A DNA stretch of 64,000 bases from Macrotrachela quadricornifera. Taxonomy: Eukaryota; Rotifera; Eurotatoria; Philodinida; Philodinidae. Below the pieces are notes generated by a model that worked only from the letters and a program-made list of their open reading frames with translations, was not told the origin of the DNA and made no database searches. Below are positions 46,497 to 63,606 of the stretch, piece by piece. The DNA is taken from assembly GCA_022393335.1 (NCBI GenBank), contig JAJEKB010000382.1, positions 506,720 through 570,719 on the forward strand. Reading direction: 5' to 3'. Within the stretch, counting starts at the first letter, position 1. The number at the start of each line of letters is the position of its first letter. The position numbers and the translations under genes are program-made.

Positions 46497-47074
46497 GATT
46501 ATTTTATTAATATTCAATTATATATCAAACTATAAATAGAAAAGAAAAAAAAACATATTAAATATTTTTATTTATTAGTTTTCATAGATAGTTATTATAT
46601 TCATTATAATATGAAATCGTAGCAAACAAACATATGATGCTAATAGGTTCATACAGCAAATCATGAAATAATGTGTTTGACAGAGGTCGTTAAAAACCAG
46701 ATCTTTATCAAGCTAAATAAGAATTTCGTTACAAAGATAAAAGATTGAAATCGGATATATACATTCATGAAAAACAGTCGATTGCATGAGTCTTCGATTA
46801 CTAGAATTATAATCTAGTAATTTGACTTCAAAGTATTGCGAAATCATTTGTATAAATCTATAAATAACTTTATGATCCCATATTATAATATAGATTTAAT
46901 AAAATTAAACATGCCGACTTTTATGAATTTAAAATTTCATCAATAATAGTTCATAGACTCTACAAAATAAGAAAGCACTGGATGATTTTCTTTATGAATG
47001 TTTTCAAACTAAAAAAATAAAACTAACTATACAAAATCAAAACTAAAAATAAAGCAATTGGTTACAAATAAGAT
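46497..47074. other. Intergenic between DUF389 gene and TRAPPC5
   Basis: No gene or repeat recognised; AT-rich. It must carry the 3' end of the DUF389 transcript and the TRAPPC5 5' region. Confidence 0.5.
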
Positions 47075-49637
47075 TTAAATAAGTTTTGATTCACTTCCAT
47101 ACATTTGAATAGTTTGTGTAGTAGGTTTTGCTATACGAAAACGTGTACCATCTACAGGTATTTCAGTTTCTTGATGAATTGTTATTGGAGAAGTATTTGA
47201 TTCAGGCATTGAATTATTTCGAGAAAAATGGCTTTGATTTTTTTTACTTTCTTTTTTAGATAATTGTTGACGATGTTGACCATTCAATTGTGTTTGGGAA
47301 TTTTTATTTGTTTCTCCAAATGGATGTGAATTTGCTGAATGTGATCGATCATAGGTTATTGGACATAATGTAATACGACGTCGTTCTCGTTCATAAATAA
47401 ATAATTTATGCCATTTTGGTGGTAAAATTTCAATAATTTCTTGATAAAATGTCATATTTTCTTTATCAGTTGATGATAGACATGCAGCTGATGGTTGTAA
47501 ACGATATAGATCATTAAATATTGATGGTACTTCTTGACACATATCAATAAGATCAGTAACAAGAAGTCGTACTTTTTCTCTACTATCATAATTTGTTAAA
47601 TCATAATCATCTTTATTAAATATATCAAGATCATATTCTTTTGCAAATGTTTTTAAACGATATAATCTTCGTCGTGATTCAATATCATTAGATAAAAAAT
47701 TATTTTTATTATTAACTGATTCTAAATCAGTATTTATTGATGCTGATGATAATGGTGATTGTTGTAGTTGATTATTATGTGATGATGATGATGGTGATTT
47801 AAATGTTTTCCATCGATTAATAATTGATTGTGCTAATTGATTTTGATAAGAATCAGGTAATATTAAATCTTTTGAATTAATATCATCTTCATGAATTGTT
47901 TTATTATAATCACGTGCAACTTTAACATCATAATGAAAAAAATTTTCGATTTTTTCATTTGTTTGATGTAATGGAACAACTTCTTTTATACGTAATATAA
48001 TTAATGCCATTATTATAATACATATTATATTAACTATTGTAAGTAATAAACTACAACAAGCTAATATAGCTGATTCATTTGAAAGATTACATGTATAAAG
48101 TGGGATATAATTGTTATTAACATATTTTCCACAATTTGAATATGAATAAAATTCTTTATCTGTATCATTTAATGTAGAATATTGCATAATAGCTATATTT
48201 GGAAATATTTTTCCAAGTAATGAATACGCAAAAAGAAGTCCACAATTAACAGCTGGTGGAAGAAGAGAAGCTAGAAAATTATTATAATATATTAAAAAAT
48301 CTTTTTCAATGAAATAACTTACCTGAAATAGCAACACCAACAAGTGAACCTAATTAAATAAAAATTGTTCTTTTTCTTTTTTTTAATTAGATTATCAAAT
48401 ATTTATATTACCAGTATTTCCACCAAGTACTGAAAGTGCAACACCAGCTCCACTAGGTAAAGCAATAATTATACCAACCCATAATCGTTTTATATCACCA
48501 CGTGATTTCATTTCTGATGTTGGAAAACTTGATGAACCTCCCCATTTTGTTTCAAAATATGTTGTAAATAATCTATTTAAATCGAATTTAATTTCGATAA
48601 TATTTTATTTATAAAAATTTTTTACCCTAAAATAAATCCACATGTGATACAAACAATTAAACCAATAAATTCACTTTGACAACTTTGTTGTCTTAATGAA
48701 CGATCACGTACAGAAAGACCAAATACAATACCTAAAATTGGATTCATTAATGGACTAACAAGCATACTTGCAACAATAATAACAGTTGAATTTTCTAATA
48801 AACCAACTGCAGCTAACATTGAAGCAAGACATATAAGAAGAATAAAATCAAATGATATTGCTGATGATGCTCGAATACTAGCAACAACTTCATGTACCAT
48901 AAGTCGAGCTCGTACACTTTTTTTAAAACCTGATTCTTGAATACGTTTACGAATTCTATGTGATAAACTATGATCATTCGATGGTGATTCATTTAATTGA
49001 TTTATATCAATATCTTCATTGATAAGTGATGATTTATTATCAAATATATTATTAATATTTTCAGTTGAATTTATTAATGAAGTTAAACCATCTTTTTCAT
49101 TATTTGATCCTTGTAAAACAATAGTTGTTGGTAAAACAAATATTTTTGTACCATTACTTTTACCAATATTTAATCTCGTTAAATCTTGTAACATACGATC
49201 ACTAACAAAACCATATTCAACATAGAAGGTTATTTGAAAATTTTTTTTATTATCAGATATTAACCATACTGGTTCAATATCATTTCTTTGAGCAAGATAA
49301 TTTCGTAATAAACTACATATTGATAATGGACATGATTGTTCATGTGTTAATGATAATTTATGTTCAGTTTTTCTTTCAATTAATGGACTAATTGCAGATG
49401 GTTGAGGAAGAGGAATGGCACCTGAAGCTACCAATGCAGATAATGTATCAAAGGGTACCTTTCAAAAAAAACACCAATTATGAAAATTACGAATATATAT
49501 CTATATATGTTTAAAATACTTACTACTGTAGATTCTTGTTTAATATTATCTACTGTTTCTGTAGTTGAAGTAATAGATTTTTCTACCTCGAAATCATTTG
49601 GTATAATAATAATAAAAAGTGCATAATCATTTGACAT
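47075..49637 (-). CDS. DUF389-family multi-pass membrane protein
   Basis: Five exons (49524-49637, 48626-49458, 48412-48572, 48323-48349, 47075-48270) give 776 residues. After a ~215-residue soluble N-terminus, hydrophobic helices begin at FDFILLICLASMLAAVGLL and carry the DUF389 hallmark VASMLVSPLMNPILGI, followed by later helices with GAGVALSVLGGNTG and SLLPPAVNCGLLFAYSLLG. A last helix precedes a ~300-residue hydrophilic C-terminal tail. DUF389 (TIGR00341-type) proteins are best known from bacteria and archaea, with scattered eukaryotic members and no established biochemical role. The typical animal introns, including a 27-nt exon, argue against contamination. A TTTCTTTTTCAG acceptor ends 22 nt before the ATG. 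Confidence 0.83.
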
Positions 49638-50161
49638 AATTGATTATCAAATAGAATAACTGAAAAAGAAAAATTCTTATGTACTACTTGATTTATATAA
49701 CTTTAAACTCGTGTCTATCTAAATTATTTTCTCTATATGGCAAAATAACCTAATGGTAGCTTTATTATACTATCAACCTCTTAACTTATCTGTCATTCAA
49801 GATCTTACAAGCCTATGCAATTTAGTTATAGCCATACACCCATTCGTATTTACGTCAACGATAGCATAATATAATTTGGTTGTTCTCATCGCTGGATAAC
49901 CCAAATATTACACTTTCGTCTTATCATCCTATACAACCTTTCGTCTATTATAGTACAGGATAGAATTAGATGATATATTTCTTTTCATATATACTTCTTG
50001 GTAAGATTAGTATCCGTATTTAATGTATCTTTGTTGAGTTCTTTTACTTTCTTTTCTTTGTCACACAAGGTCTTATTACTTAGAGTAAAGAACAAAAAAA
50101 AAAGAGAGAAAAAGAAAAAAAAAAAACTAATAAAACATGCAATTAAATGAGTTCGTTATTA
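49638..50161. other. Intergenic between ferritin and DUF389 gene
   Basis: No gene seen. An A-rich run lies at 50090-50130, in the presumed ferritin 3' flank. Confidence 0.5.
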
Positions 50162-50734
50162 TTATGGTGTTTTCACTTTTTTCTTTCGTAAATCTTGATC
50201 CATCATTTGTAAAAGAATTGTTGAATTATCCGAATTTCGTTCAATACGTTTGACCAAATCATGCATATATTTCAATGCTATTGTTTGTTCTTCAAGCATT
50301 ACTTGTTCAATAAAATGAACAGTTGCATAATCTTTTTCATTATTGGCTGCTAAACGTACTTCAATAAGATTATCAAATACTTGTTTTTCCATTTGTTCAG
50401 CTGTTTGAATCATTTTTGTAAGATCTTCTGCTGTTGCCATATTATCATCAATATGAATATCATATAAAAGTAATTCACGATTACGTACATTATAAAAATC
50501 AATTAATTTTTTACCATGATCACGTTCTTCTTCAGCGGAATCAAAGAAAAAATCTGCAAAACCATGATAAACACCTCGTGTTGCTAAACGATGTGCAAAT
50601 GTTAAATATGTATTTGAAGCAAGAAATTCTTTTTGTACTTGAACTTCATAAACATTTTTTAAACCTGCACCACATATTATTGGTAGAAAAAGTACGATTA
50701 TAATACTGCTGACAAACATTGATGATGACACCAT
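50162..50734 (-). CDS. Secreted ferroxidase-type ferritin
   Basis: A single exon of 190 residues. The N-terminus is a signal peptide (FVSSIIIVLFLPIICGAG), so this is a secretory-pathway ferritin rather than the cytosolic form. Ferroxidase-centre positions of heavy chains are visible: E in QKEFLASNTYL with the following Tyr, EEERDHG (E and H ligands), the Glu of MEKQVFDNLIEV, and Gln in LEEQTIALKYM. It should oxidise and store iron in the ER, Golgi or extracellular fluid. I do not see an iron-responsive-element loop in the short upstream region. It lies 222 bp downstream of the cyclophilin stop on the same strand. The lack of introns is unusual next to its neighbours. Confidence 0.92.
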   Translation of the reverse strand: MVSSSMFVSSIIIVLFLPIICGAGLKNVYEVQVQKEFLASNTYLTFAHRLATRGVYHGFADFFFDSAEEERDHGKKLIDFYNVRNRELLLYDIHIDDNMATAEDLTKMIQTAEQMEKQVFDNLIEVRLAANNEKDYATVHFIEQVMLEEQTIALKYMHDLVKRIERNSDNSTILLQMMDQDLRKKKVKTP

Positions 50735-50956
50735 GTCGAAAAGAGCGACTAGTTTATGTAAAATGAAAAGTGTAAGAAAAAAAAGAAAGAGCTACTGATA
50801 TCTCTTATCTTATATTACTTAGCATTTAGACACCTTGTTATCAGAAGTACAGCTGACTTTACACAATCATATGATATTCATGTAAAGAAGAAAAAAAATG
50901 AAACCAAATGATTTATTATTTCAAAAACAAAAAAAGAAAAAAATAACATAGTTTAT

Positions 50957-51868
50957 CTAAGAACTAGCAATTAAATCATTATAAGAACCTAATTGTTCGT
51001 GTGTAAGTTCATATTTTGTAGTATCAATTAAACCACAATCATCAATAGCAATATATTTCTTTGGAATACTTGTACCTTTAAATGTATCCAATTCGCCTAA
51101 TTCATATACGAAATCCTTTATAAAAATAAAATAAAAAATATAAATATTTGAATAATGATAATCAAAATAAAAGAAAAAAATAAATAAATTTTTTGTTTTT
51201 ATCCTTACCATTCCTGAAATAACTCGTCCAAAAGCAACATGATGACCATCAAGCCATCGAGCAGGTACAAGTGTTATAAACCATTGTGAACCATTTGTAT
51301 CTTTTCCATAATTTGCCATTGATACCCAACCAGGTGAACGATGACTTAAAATAAAATTTTCATCAATAAATTTATCTCCATAAATACTTTTGCCTATGAA
51401 AATAAAATAATTTTAATAAAGAAAAAAATATTTTATATTTACCTCCAGAACCGTCTCCATTCGTAAAATCACCTGTTTGAACAACAAAATCACGAACAAT
51501 ACGATGAATAGGTGTACCTTTATAAGTATATTTATCCTAAATAATAAATTTAATAAGAATAATACAATCTTAAAAATATTATTTTTAAAAAACCTTACCG
51601 CTCCTCGTCGAAGACCTTTCGTAATTGTTATGAAATTAGTAACAGTCATAGGACAAATTTCACCAAATAAAGCAATAACAATACGTTCTGTTCTAACTGG
51701 TGCAGACGATAATTTATTATCTCTTACTGAAATATTGAACCATGCTTCATGTGTTACATAAAATTTTTCTGGTTGTTCATCATCATAAGTATATCCACCA
51801 CCATGTGCTTGAATAACAATTATTTGTTGAATAAATGAGAATAGAAACAAAGCAAAAATCAATAGCAT
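50957..51868 (-). CDS. Secretory-pathway cyclophilin (peptidyl-prolyl isomerase)
   Basis: Four exons (51599-51868, 51443-51536, 51209-51393, 50957-51115) give 235 residues. The signal peptide is [20 protein letters not shown]. The cyclophilin fold follows, with the catalytic Arg in [15 protein letters not shown], the GDGSGGKSIYG loop, the [17 protein letters not shown] strand and the Trp of ARWLDGHH, all as in cyclophilin B. The usual SQFF is SQWF here. It should catalyse prolyl isomerisation during folding in the ER or outside the cell; no KDEL-type retention signal is seen at the C-terminus (LIASS). An acceptor (AATTATTTAG) ends 36 nt before the ATG. It may be CypB-like or a diverged secreted paralogue. 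Confidence 0.9.
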
Positions 51869-52818
51869 TTTCTTTTTACTTTATAATTATTAATAATTGA
51901 GAAACTAAATAATTGTTTAATATATATATATATATATTTATGTTAAATAAAAATATTACTTACTTTATTCTATTGTACTCGAATAAATGTATGAAATCAA
52001 AGAGCTAGACTAGAATCAATTTATAGTCAGAAATATAATTGACGACGTGGCAAATTGTCAAGATGATACCATCCTGATATGCTCAAGAACCTACTTAAGC
52101 CTAAAATATTGGCCTTCAGTTGAAATGATATGCCAACGTGGCAATATTATTTCATTTCGAAACAAAAAATCGATTGAATACAATATTATTCTCGCAACTT
52201 ATCTCTATAAAAAGAGAAGGATTGTATATTGTTGTATTATTATTTATCTTTTCTTCTTTTTTCTTTTTTTTAATAAGTTCCCTATTGTTTTTTTTTTAAA
52301 TCTTACTCATTCTGTTTTCATATAATATAACATTTCAAATTTCTCAAATGACGCTTATATGCGTCTTAATAGATATAATGATGAGACACTCTTTTTCGAA
52401 ATCATCATTTTTTCAATCACATGATTTCGGAAAAGAAAAAGTATCATCGTTTTAAATAAACGAACACACACTGTATGAAAAAAAAAGGGGGAGAAAAAAG
52501 AGACAGAAATAGAATGAAAGAAACATTGAAATAAACAAAAAAGAAAAACTTTTGTTTTTAAATTGGTAGAAGACCGTTGGAGAATTGCTGTTAGCAAAGA
52601 AAGAAAAAACAAAACGAAAACTAATCAGCGCCGGTCCGCTTAAGTATATGTATATGAAATGAAACGAACATAACATTGAACAATCAAACAAAGAGCGAAA
52701 AAAAGAAAACAGCTTTTTGTCAAAAAAAAAGATATCATGTATGTAATGTATGATAGTTGATGAATGAGATTGTGCGTCATTATGAAAGATGTTTGTCATT
52801 TGATTTTGAAAATTTTTT
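51869..52818. other. Intergenic, includes DDX3 3' UTR
   Basis: No gene seen. The plus-strand frame at 52047-52325 and minus frames at 52355-52612 show no domain-like features. The segment 52340-52818 is probably the 3' UTR of the helicase. Confidence 0.5.
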
Positions 52819-56460
<3,642 letters not shown>

Positions 56461-57412
56461 ATATTAATAACTGTTTTTTAATTTTTGTTATTTTTATTTG
56501 TTAAGAAGGGAAAATTATTGATGTTAAAATATTTTTTTTTGTCTAAAACTTTAACTAAAAAACAAAAATATTGAGATAATTTATTGAAAATTAATTGAGA
56601 TTTTGAATGAAAAATACTTTAAAATAGTAAAATTCTTATTATAAATATGAAATAATTATTATTTGAACCTATAAACTGAACGACCTAATATTCCCTCTCT
56701 TTTCCATCTTCATTTGTTTGTTTATTCTCTTTTCTCTCTCTCTCCCTCTCTCTTTCTCTCTCTCTCTCATCATCTCATCATCTTTGTCATCTGCCAATGT
56801 AACAGAGAATTGTTGAAAAATAACAATTGTATAGAATTATTTGATTTTTATTAAAATATTAACCAATTATTACATGTTTATTGGGTTCCTTAGAAAAAAC
56901 ATAATAAAAGAGCAAAGGAAAAACAAAAACAATAATATAAGATAGAGGACGCCACATATCGAGCATAAGAATCATTTTTTTTCTTATTCTATTCGTTATT
57001 ATTATCCATTAATTATTTCAATTAGTTAATCAATAATTAATACAAGATAATTCATTACTACTTAATTGAATATTAATTAAATTATTTTATTCGATTAATA
57101 GATTATAGTATGAAAATAATAATTATTTATTGCGTCAATTAGTTTATTTTATTAATTTCTTTTTTTCATACACCGGTATCATTTGACAACATTTATGACT
57201 GTTCACGTTTCAAAAAAACAAAACGCAATAAAATTGATAAGCAAAAAGTACTGAAATAGCAAAAGATGGATTTATGCGTATAAAGGAAGCAAAGTACTTT
57301 AAAGAGAAAAAAAAATGACTGTATTGAAAAGTTCAGATCTGTCTAAAATAGCAGTTAAATTTTTTTAAATAAATGTTTAACAAAAAAAAAAAAACACGGA
57401 CAAAAATTTTAA
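56461..57412. other. Intergenic upstream of DDX3, with CT repeat
   Basis: No gene seen. A CT-rich microsatellite lies at about 56727-56768, in the presumed DDX3 promoter or 5' UTR region. The right-hand part would be the KIDINS220 3' flank. Confidence 0.5.
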
Positions 57413-60400
57413 CTACACATCTGGTTTGTTTTCATTCTGTTTTTGATTTAAATCAGAGTTCAAAAGTAACGGTTGTTCCTCATTATCATTCTTATTTGTT
57501 TCATTTTGATCTTGACGACGTCCTGTTTCAAAAAATGTTGGTGATAATGTTACTGAATTTGGTGATCCAGGATTTTCTGTATCTCCTTCATTATTAGTTG
57601 TTGTTTGAGATTGTGATAGAGAACTTAATGGAAATATATCTTTAACATGTGTAATTGTTCGTGTTGTTGAATCAATAACACCAAATGTACTTTCATTTGA
57701 AGCAATACCAGATCGAACAAGAGGAATGAGAAATTTAACATTTTTTGGTGCTGAAACAATTGATACAAGGTCATTAGCAGCACTACGTGCTTCATCAATA
57801 GTACTATTTGTTGTATTTGGTGATGTTGATGACATTAATCGATTAAGTGCAGCACCAAGTATACTATTTTCAGTATAAAATTGATATTCATTATACGAAT
57901 CATTATTAGGTCGATTTTGATTATTATGAATATTACTATTTTTATTATTATTATGATTATGATTATTATTATTATTATGAAGTATTGTTGATGAATGTTG
58001 ATATTGAATTTGATATTGAGAACGACTGAAAAAAAAAATTTCAAAATAAAATTGAAATTTTATATAAATAAAAATATTTTTTGTACCGTTCTTCATCTCG
58101 TTTACTTTCAACCCAATTATGAAATAATACCCAATCACCAAATGTCATTGAAATAATCTTTTTAAAAAAGAAAAAAATTAATTTTTTTTGTCATATGTTT
58201 TTACCTGTTTAAGTTCATCAAGATTACATGTTGCTAAAACTCGACCACTTATATTATATTCATTTATATCTTGAATATAAATTTGTATCATTGTTGTTTT
58301 CAAACCGACAATATCATTCTTTAAACAATCACATACATCATTCACAGACATTTGACTTAATAATGGTGATAAATCTATCTTTTATTTTTGAAGAAAAATA
58401 AAAGTATATAAAATAATTTATTAAGGAAAAAAAATATATATACTTTAAGATTTGTTGATTCACTTGGTTCAGAATGTTTTTGATTAATTGGCGATTGCAT
58501 AGTAGGTGCTGATGTTGATGAAATAGTTGATGTTCGCATTTGACTATCTTCATCATCAGTTCGTTTTTTTATTGGCATTTGAGAAAATAAACGATGTGAT
58601 GATAGAAAATCAAACGAAGGACGATGTTGGTTTCCTAGGAAACAAAAAAGAAAATAAATGAATTAATTTTGAAAATTATCTTTATAAATACCCATAATAT
58701 CTGGTCCACCAACACTAAATCTTGGATGATATGCACTCTTACGTCGTGACATAGGTACTTGTTGGCCAAAACCACCACGTCCAGCCACACTAGAAAAATA
58801 ATATATAAATAAGTGAAAATAAAAATCAAGCTTTAAATAGGAATAAATAAAATTTTTTGAAAAAAGATATTTTATTCATGCAATAATGAGAATAATCTCA
58901 AACTCTTATAACTTTACCATTGAATACAATGACAATAATAAGTATCCCTTAATAAAAATAAATTATATGGTTATCTTACGATTAAGGATTTTTATTTTTT
59001 TTTTTTTTTTTAATTTTTCTTTTTACTTACGTTGAATCACGATGAGAGAAATATCTTGAAGCATCAGCACTAATGAAACCATTTTCATCAATATTATTCA
59101 TATAAAAATAAGCTGCTGACTCTATTGATTAAAAGAAAAAAATAATATTATTCAAACACGACGAAAATAATATACCTCGAATGAGTTTATTTAAATATGG
59201 ATCAAGATTACATGTACATGGAAGAAATTGTTTTAAATCAGTAACATTTAAAACAGGTTCACCTCGTTCTAAACAAAGATCAAATTTACGTCCATTACGA
59301 TCAAGTTCTAAAAGAGGATCATTTGATGTTGGAATATATGGTTTTATTCTAAACAATATATTTATTCATATAAAATCATAGAATTAATATATACTTCTCA
59401 TATAAAATTCGTAATACTGTATCTTCTGAATATTCTTGTTCGTGATCTTCATAATAAACAATAATCCATGAAATACGATATGGCCATTGTTCTACTAAAT
59501 ATGACCAACATCCAAGACGTTTCCAACTAAATAATACTTGATTAGCACGAAGTAATCGGCCTGTCATAGCAATTATATTGATAAGACGTTGAAGAATTCT
59601 TGGATTAATATCAAGAAAATAATCAGATTGTAATAATTGATTAGTTAATTCTGATGTTGTTACCTAATAAATAAGAAAAAAAAAGAACTAAAGAGAGGAA
59701 TAAATATATATATTAATTATACTGGTTTAGTATTAGTTAATGTATCTCGTCGTTGTCTACGTCGTTTGTTTTTTGGAAGTTTATTAGTTGTTATTGATTT
59801 TGCACTTACATCAAGAGTTGATGTCCCATTCGTAAGAGTCTAGAAAAATTTCATAGAAATTATATTTAAAAAAAACAAACTTTAACTAACATTTTGTCTT
59901 TTTTTTGGAAATCCATCAGCATTTTTTCTTAATTGTTTTGTTTTACTAATATTTAATTGTAAATAAATTGGAAGTTGAATAATTGAACGTAAATAATCAT
60001 GACCATTAACACTAGTATCAAAACCTTGATTTTGTGCAGTTACTGATGATACTGTCATTGATGTTGATAAATCTTGCATCATTTTATGTGGATCACAAAC
60101 AATTAATGTTATAAATGGATCATTTTCTTTTGTTAAAAGTACATGTACTTGCTAAAAAATAAAGATAAGATAAATTATTCTATATTTATTAATGAATTTA
60201 CATCAAGTATTTGAAGAATACGTTGTTGTTCACAAACATCTAAACCATCAATAAGAACAACAAGACGAGTATTTATACTAAGAAAAGCTTCCACACTTTT
60301 GATAATATATGATAATTGACTAACCTAAATATACAAGAAAAATAACTAAATTTGATTTTAATGAATAAATACAGTTTACCTCTTTTTTAAGACGATAAAT

Positions 60401-63400
60401 TGAACTTTCATTAAGACGTGATGAACGATCAGAAAATTTCATTATTTTTGTTTTAGGTGATTTCATTAATCCAATTAATAATCGTAACCATGTACCACAA
60501 CTAACTAATATTGAAACACCTAATAAACTAATTAATATAACATAAGCCATGTTAATTGAACGATGAATTGATGGAATTCCTATGATAATTTCAAAAATAT
60601 TTCTTTTATTAATTTTATATTTTACAATCCTTACCTTTCAATAACGCTAGACTGCCTATAGCTAAGACAAGAGAAATTTGAATCGTAACAAAAATGAATG
60701 CTGGAATGCAACACATATATCGAAATCGATGACGACTTAAATCTAATTTATAGATTAAAATATAATATAGATTAATAAATAAATATTTAGATAAAACCTT
60801 TGGAATGAAGTGCACGACAAAGACGTGTTGCTACAAGACCAAATGTTTCTTCTATATTTGTTGATAATTCAGCTATCATATCAGCACTTGCCTTTTCACC
60901 GTCAACTGTTGAAACTTTTCCATATTCAGTAAAAATAAATCTAATAAATACAACCATATATATGTATATTTTTTTCTTCAATTTTCAAAATATACTTCAT
61001 TTTTTGACAATCAATTGTATCATTAGTTTTTAAACGACGATGTGCATAAGGATTCATAAAAAGAACTTGAAGTAGAAATCTTAAAATTTGTAAACGTTTC
61101 TTTATGAATTGTGCTATATTAGCAGTCCATAAATAATCTTTATGTCGAAGAAGATAACGAATAAGGAAAATAAATATTAATGAAATAATAATTAAAGTAA
61201 CACCAAGTGATATGCCAACAATATAATGCACTAAAAAACCTGTTAGAAGACCAATAATTATTGCCACAATAGTAATAACTGACAGAAGTAATGGTGAATA
61301 TTTCATAGTTGGAAAATCTAAAAAAAATCACCTATGAAAACATCAAAACAAAATAAATATAAAATAATATACCTGTTAATTGAGCAAATCCGTACATTTC
61401 ATCTAGAAAAGAATAAATAAAACTAATGAATAATTACAATATAATATATAGAAAAATTTAACCTTTTAGATGTGTTAATAATGCTGATTTTCCACTGCCC
61501 CATTTTGCATAAAGACCCTATATAATAGATTTAAAAAAATAAATAAAAATAAAATCAATACTTACTACAGTGATTGGAGTTCGAAGAGATGGTTCACTTA
61601 AAATTTCAGATAATGCTGATGAATATAGATCATAACCAAGAATAGAATCATCATTCAAATTTAATGTTCCTATTTATAAGAAAAAAAGAATAACCAATTA
61701 ATATTTTTCTATTTTATTAAAGATAAAAATACAAACGTTGTCCAAAAATCGTTGTTAAAATACTCTTTTGTAGACTAGCATCAATCTTATATGGCGTTTC
61801 ACCACGTTTATTAGGTCGATATAAATATTTCGAATGACGAGGATTTGAAAGTAATATATCAGCAATATCTCGACTACGATTACGTAAAGCAATATGTAAA
61901 CTATTATCTCCATACTAGAAAAAAATGATTAAATAAACTTAAGAAAAGAAAAAGAAAAACTCTACTCGATCAGTCGATGATACTTTAGCACCATATTTGA
62001 CAAGTTCATAAACAATAGCAACACGTTTTCGTTTAGTAGCTAATAGAAGTGGTGTATCATCATCTTCACCACCTCCAACTTCAACATCTGGATTGAATTG
62101 AAGTAAATATTTAACTACATCAAGTCGACCTCGTTCAACTGCCCACCAAATAGCTGTTTTATTGTCCTTTAATATTTTTTTTTAAATAGATCAAAATAAA
62201 CAATCGATTTTTTATTAAACTTACAGCACCAATAGCATTTATATCAGCATGATTGTCGAGTAGTATAGAAACACAATCTTCTCTTCCACCTTTAACAGCA
62301 GAGAAAAGAACTGGATCGCCATTCTAAATAAATAATAATAATTAAAATTTATTATTTATAATTCATACTTTATCAGCTGTATTGACATAAGCATGACGAC
62401 GAACAAGTTCAGCAACAATATCAGTAAGACCTTGCGCACATGCATGATTCAATGGTGTTTGTCCATCCTATTAAAATTTATTTAATAAGAATTATTTATA
62501 AATTTCTCATCATTTTTACCTTATCTTGAATTTTAATATCAATTGCTCGATTTTCAAGTAGACGAAGAACTGTTTCTGCATGACCACCTTTTGTTGCAGA
62601 TAATAAAGCTGTCATATTTTTCATTCCAATATTATTAACACTAGCATTATGTTTTAATAATAGATCAACTATTTTCGTATGACCTAGAAGTAAAATAAAA
62701 TTAATATTAATATAAATTTATTTATCTAATCCATACCACGTCGACTAGCCCAAATTAATGGAGTTGTATTATTCTTATCGCATAAATTAGGTAATGCACC
62801 AGCTTTAAGTAATGATGCAACAATATCAGTATGATTTCGTCCTGATGCCCAACTTAAACTTGAAATTCCATGTTCATCTATTGCATTAACATTAGCACCA
62901 CAACGTAATAAATATTCAACAACTTTTTTATGTCCTTGATAAGATGCCCACATTAAAGGTGTAAATTGTCCCTAATTAATTAAAATAAAAATTAATATGA
63001 TTATTCTTTTTGTATTTCAAAATATTCTAGACTTACACAATCACAATGTTCAATTTGTGCATCATGTTCTACAAGAATACTAACAATATCTAAATTTCCA
63101 TTTTGAGATGCATTTAATAATGCTGTCCAATTATCCTTAATGATTAAAATATTTTCTTAATTAGACATAGATAATATTAAAATACTTTCTTCTTACCACA
63201 TCGTCTGCATTTACATCGGCATGAGCTTCAAGAAGAACCTTTACACATTCAAAATGATTACATCGAGATGATAAAATAAGTGCTGTTTGGTGATCCTAAA
63301 TAATACAAATAGAAAAATGAACTAAACAATTTTTTTCTTTTATTTTTACTTCATCACGTGTTTCTAAATCAATTCCATGTTCAATATTTCGTTTAACAGC

Positions 63401-63454
63401 TTTAACATCTCCATTTTCTGCATCGAGTAAAAATTGACGAAAAACATTTGCCAT
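57413..63454 (-). CDS. KIDINS220: KIDINS220/ARMS: ankyrin repeats plus KAP P-loop NTPase
   Basis: Twenty-seven exons run from the ATG at 63454 ([17 protein letters not shown]) to 57413, about 1,470 residues. Ankyrin repeats (around 11-12) fill the first ~430 residues, about one per ~99-nt exon. The KAP NTPase domain follows, with Walker [12 protein letters not shown] (61463-61517) and Walker [10 protein letters not shown] (60202-60324). Between them lie two pairs of membrane helices (61140-61300; 60400-60740), as in the family. A SAM-like segment ([10 protein letters not shown]...[20 protein letters not shown]) precedes an Asn-rich tail. KIDINS220 is a membrane scaffold for neurotrophin and ephrin receptor signalling in vertebrates. 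A strong acceptor (TTTTTGCTTTTAG) ends 10 nt before the ATG, and the upstream gene's stop is only 152 bp away. Confidence 0.95.
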
Positions 63455-63606
63455 CAAGTTTTATCTAAAAGCAAAAATAAAATAAAATATATAATTATTA
63501 TATTTTTTTTGTCTTATCAACAGCATAAAACTGATATCAATCTTTATTACATATGCACAATAAATAAAAAAACAACATAAAGTAACATTTATTTATTTCA
63601 AATATA

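Noticed and set aside
47075..49637. Bacterial contamination as source of the DUF389 gene
   Set aside because: Four GT..AG introns of animal size, the same codon use as its neighbours, and flanking animal genes.
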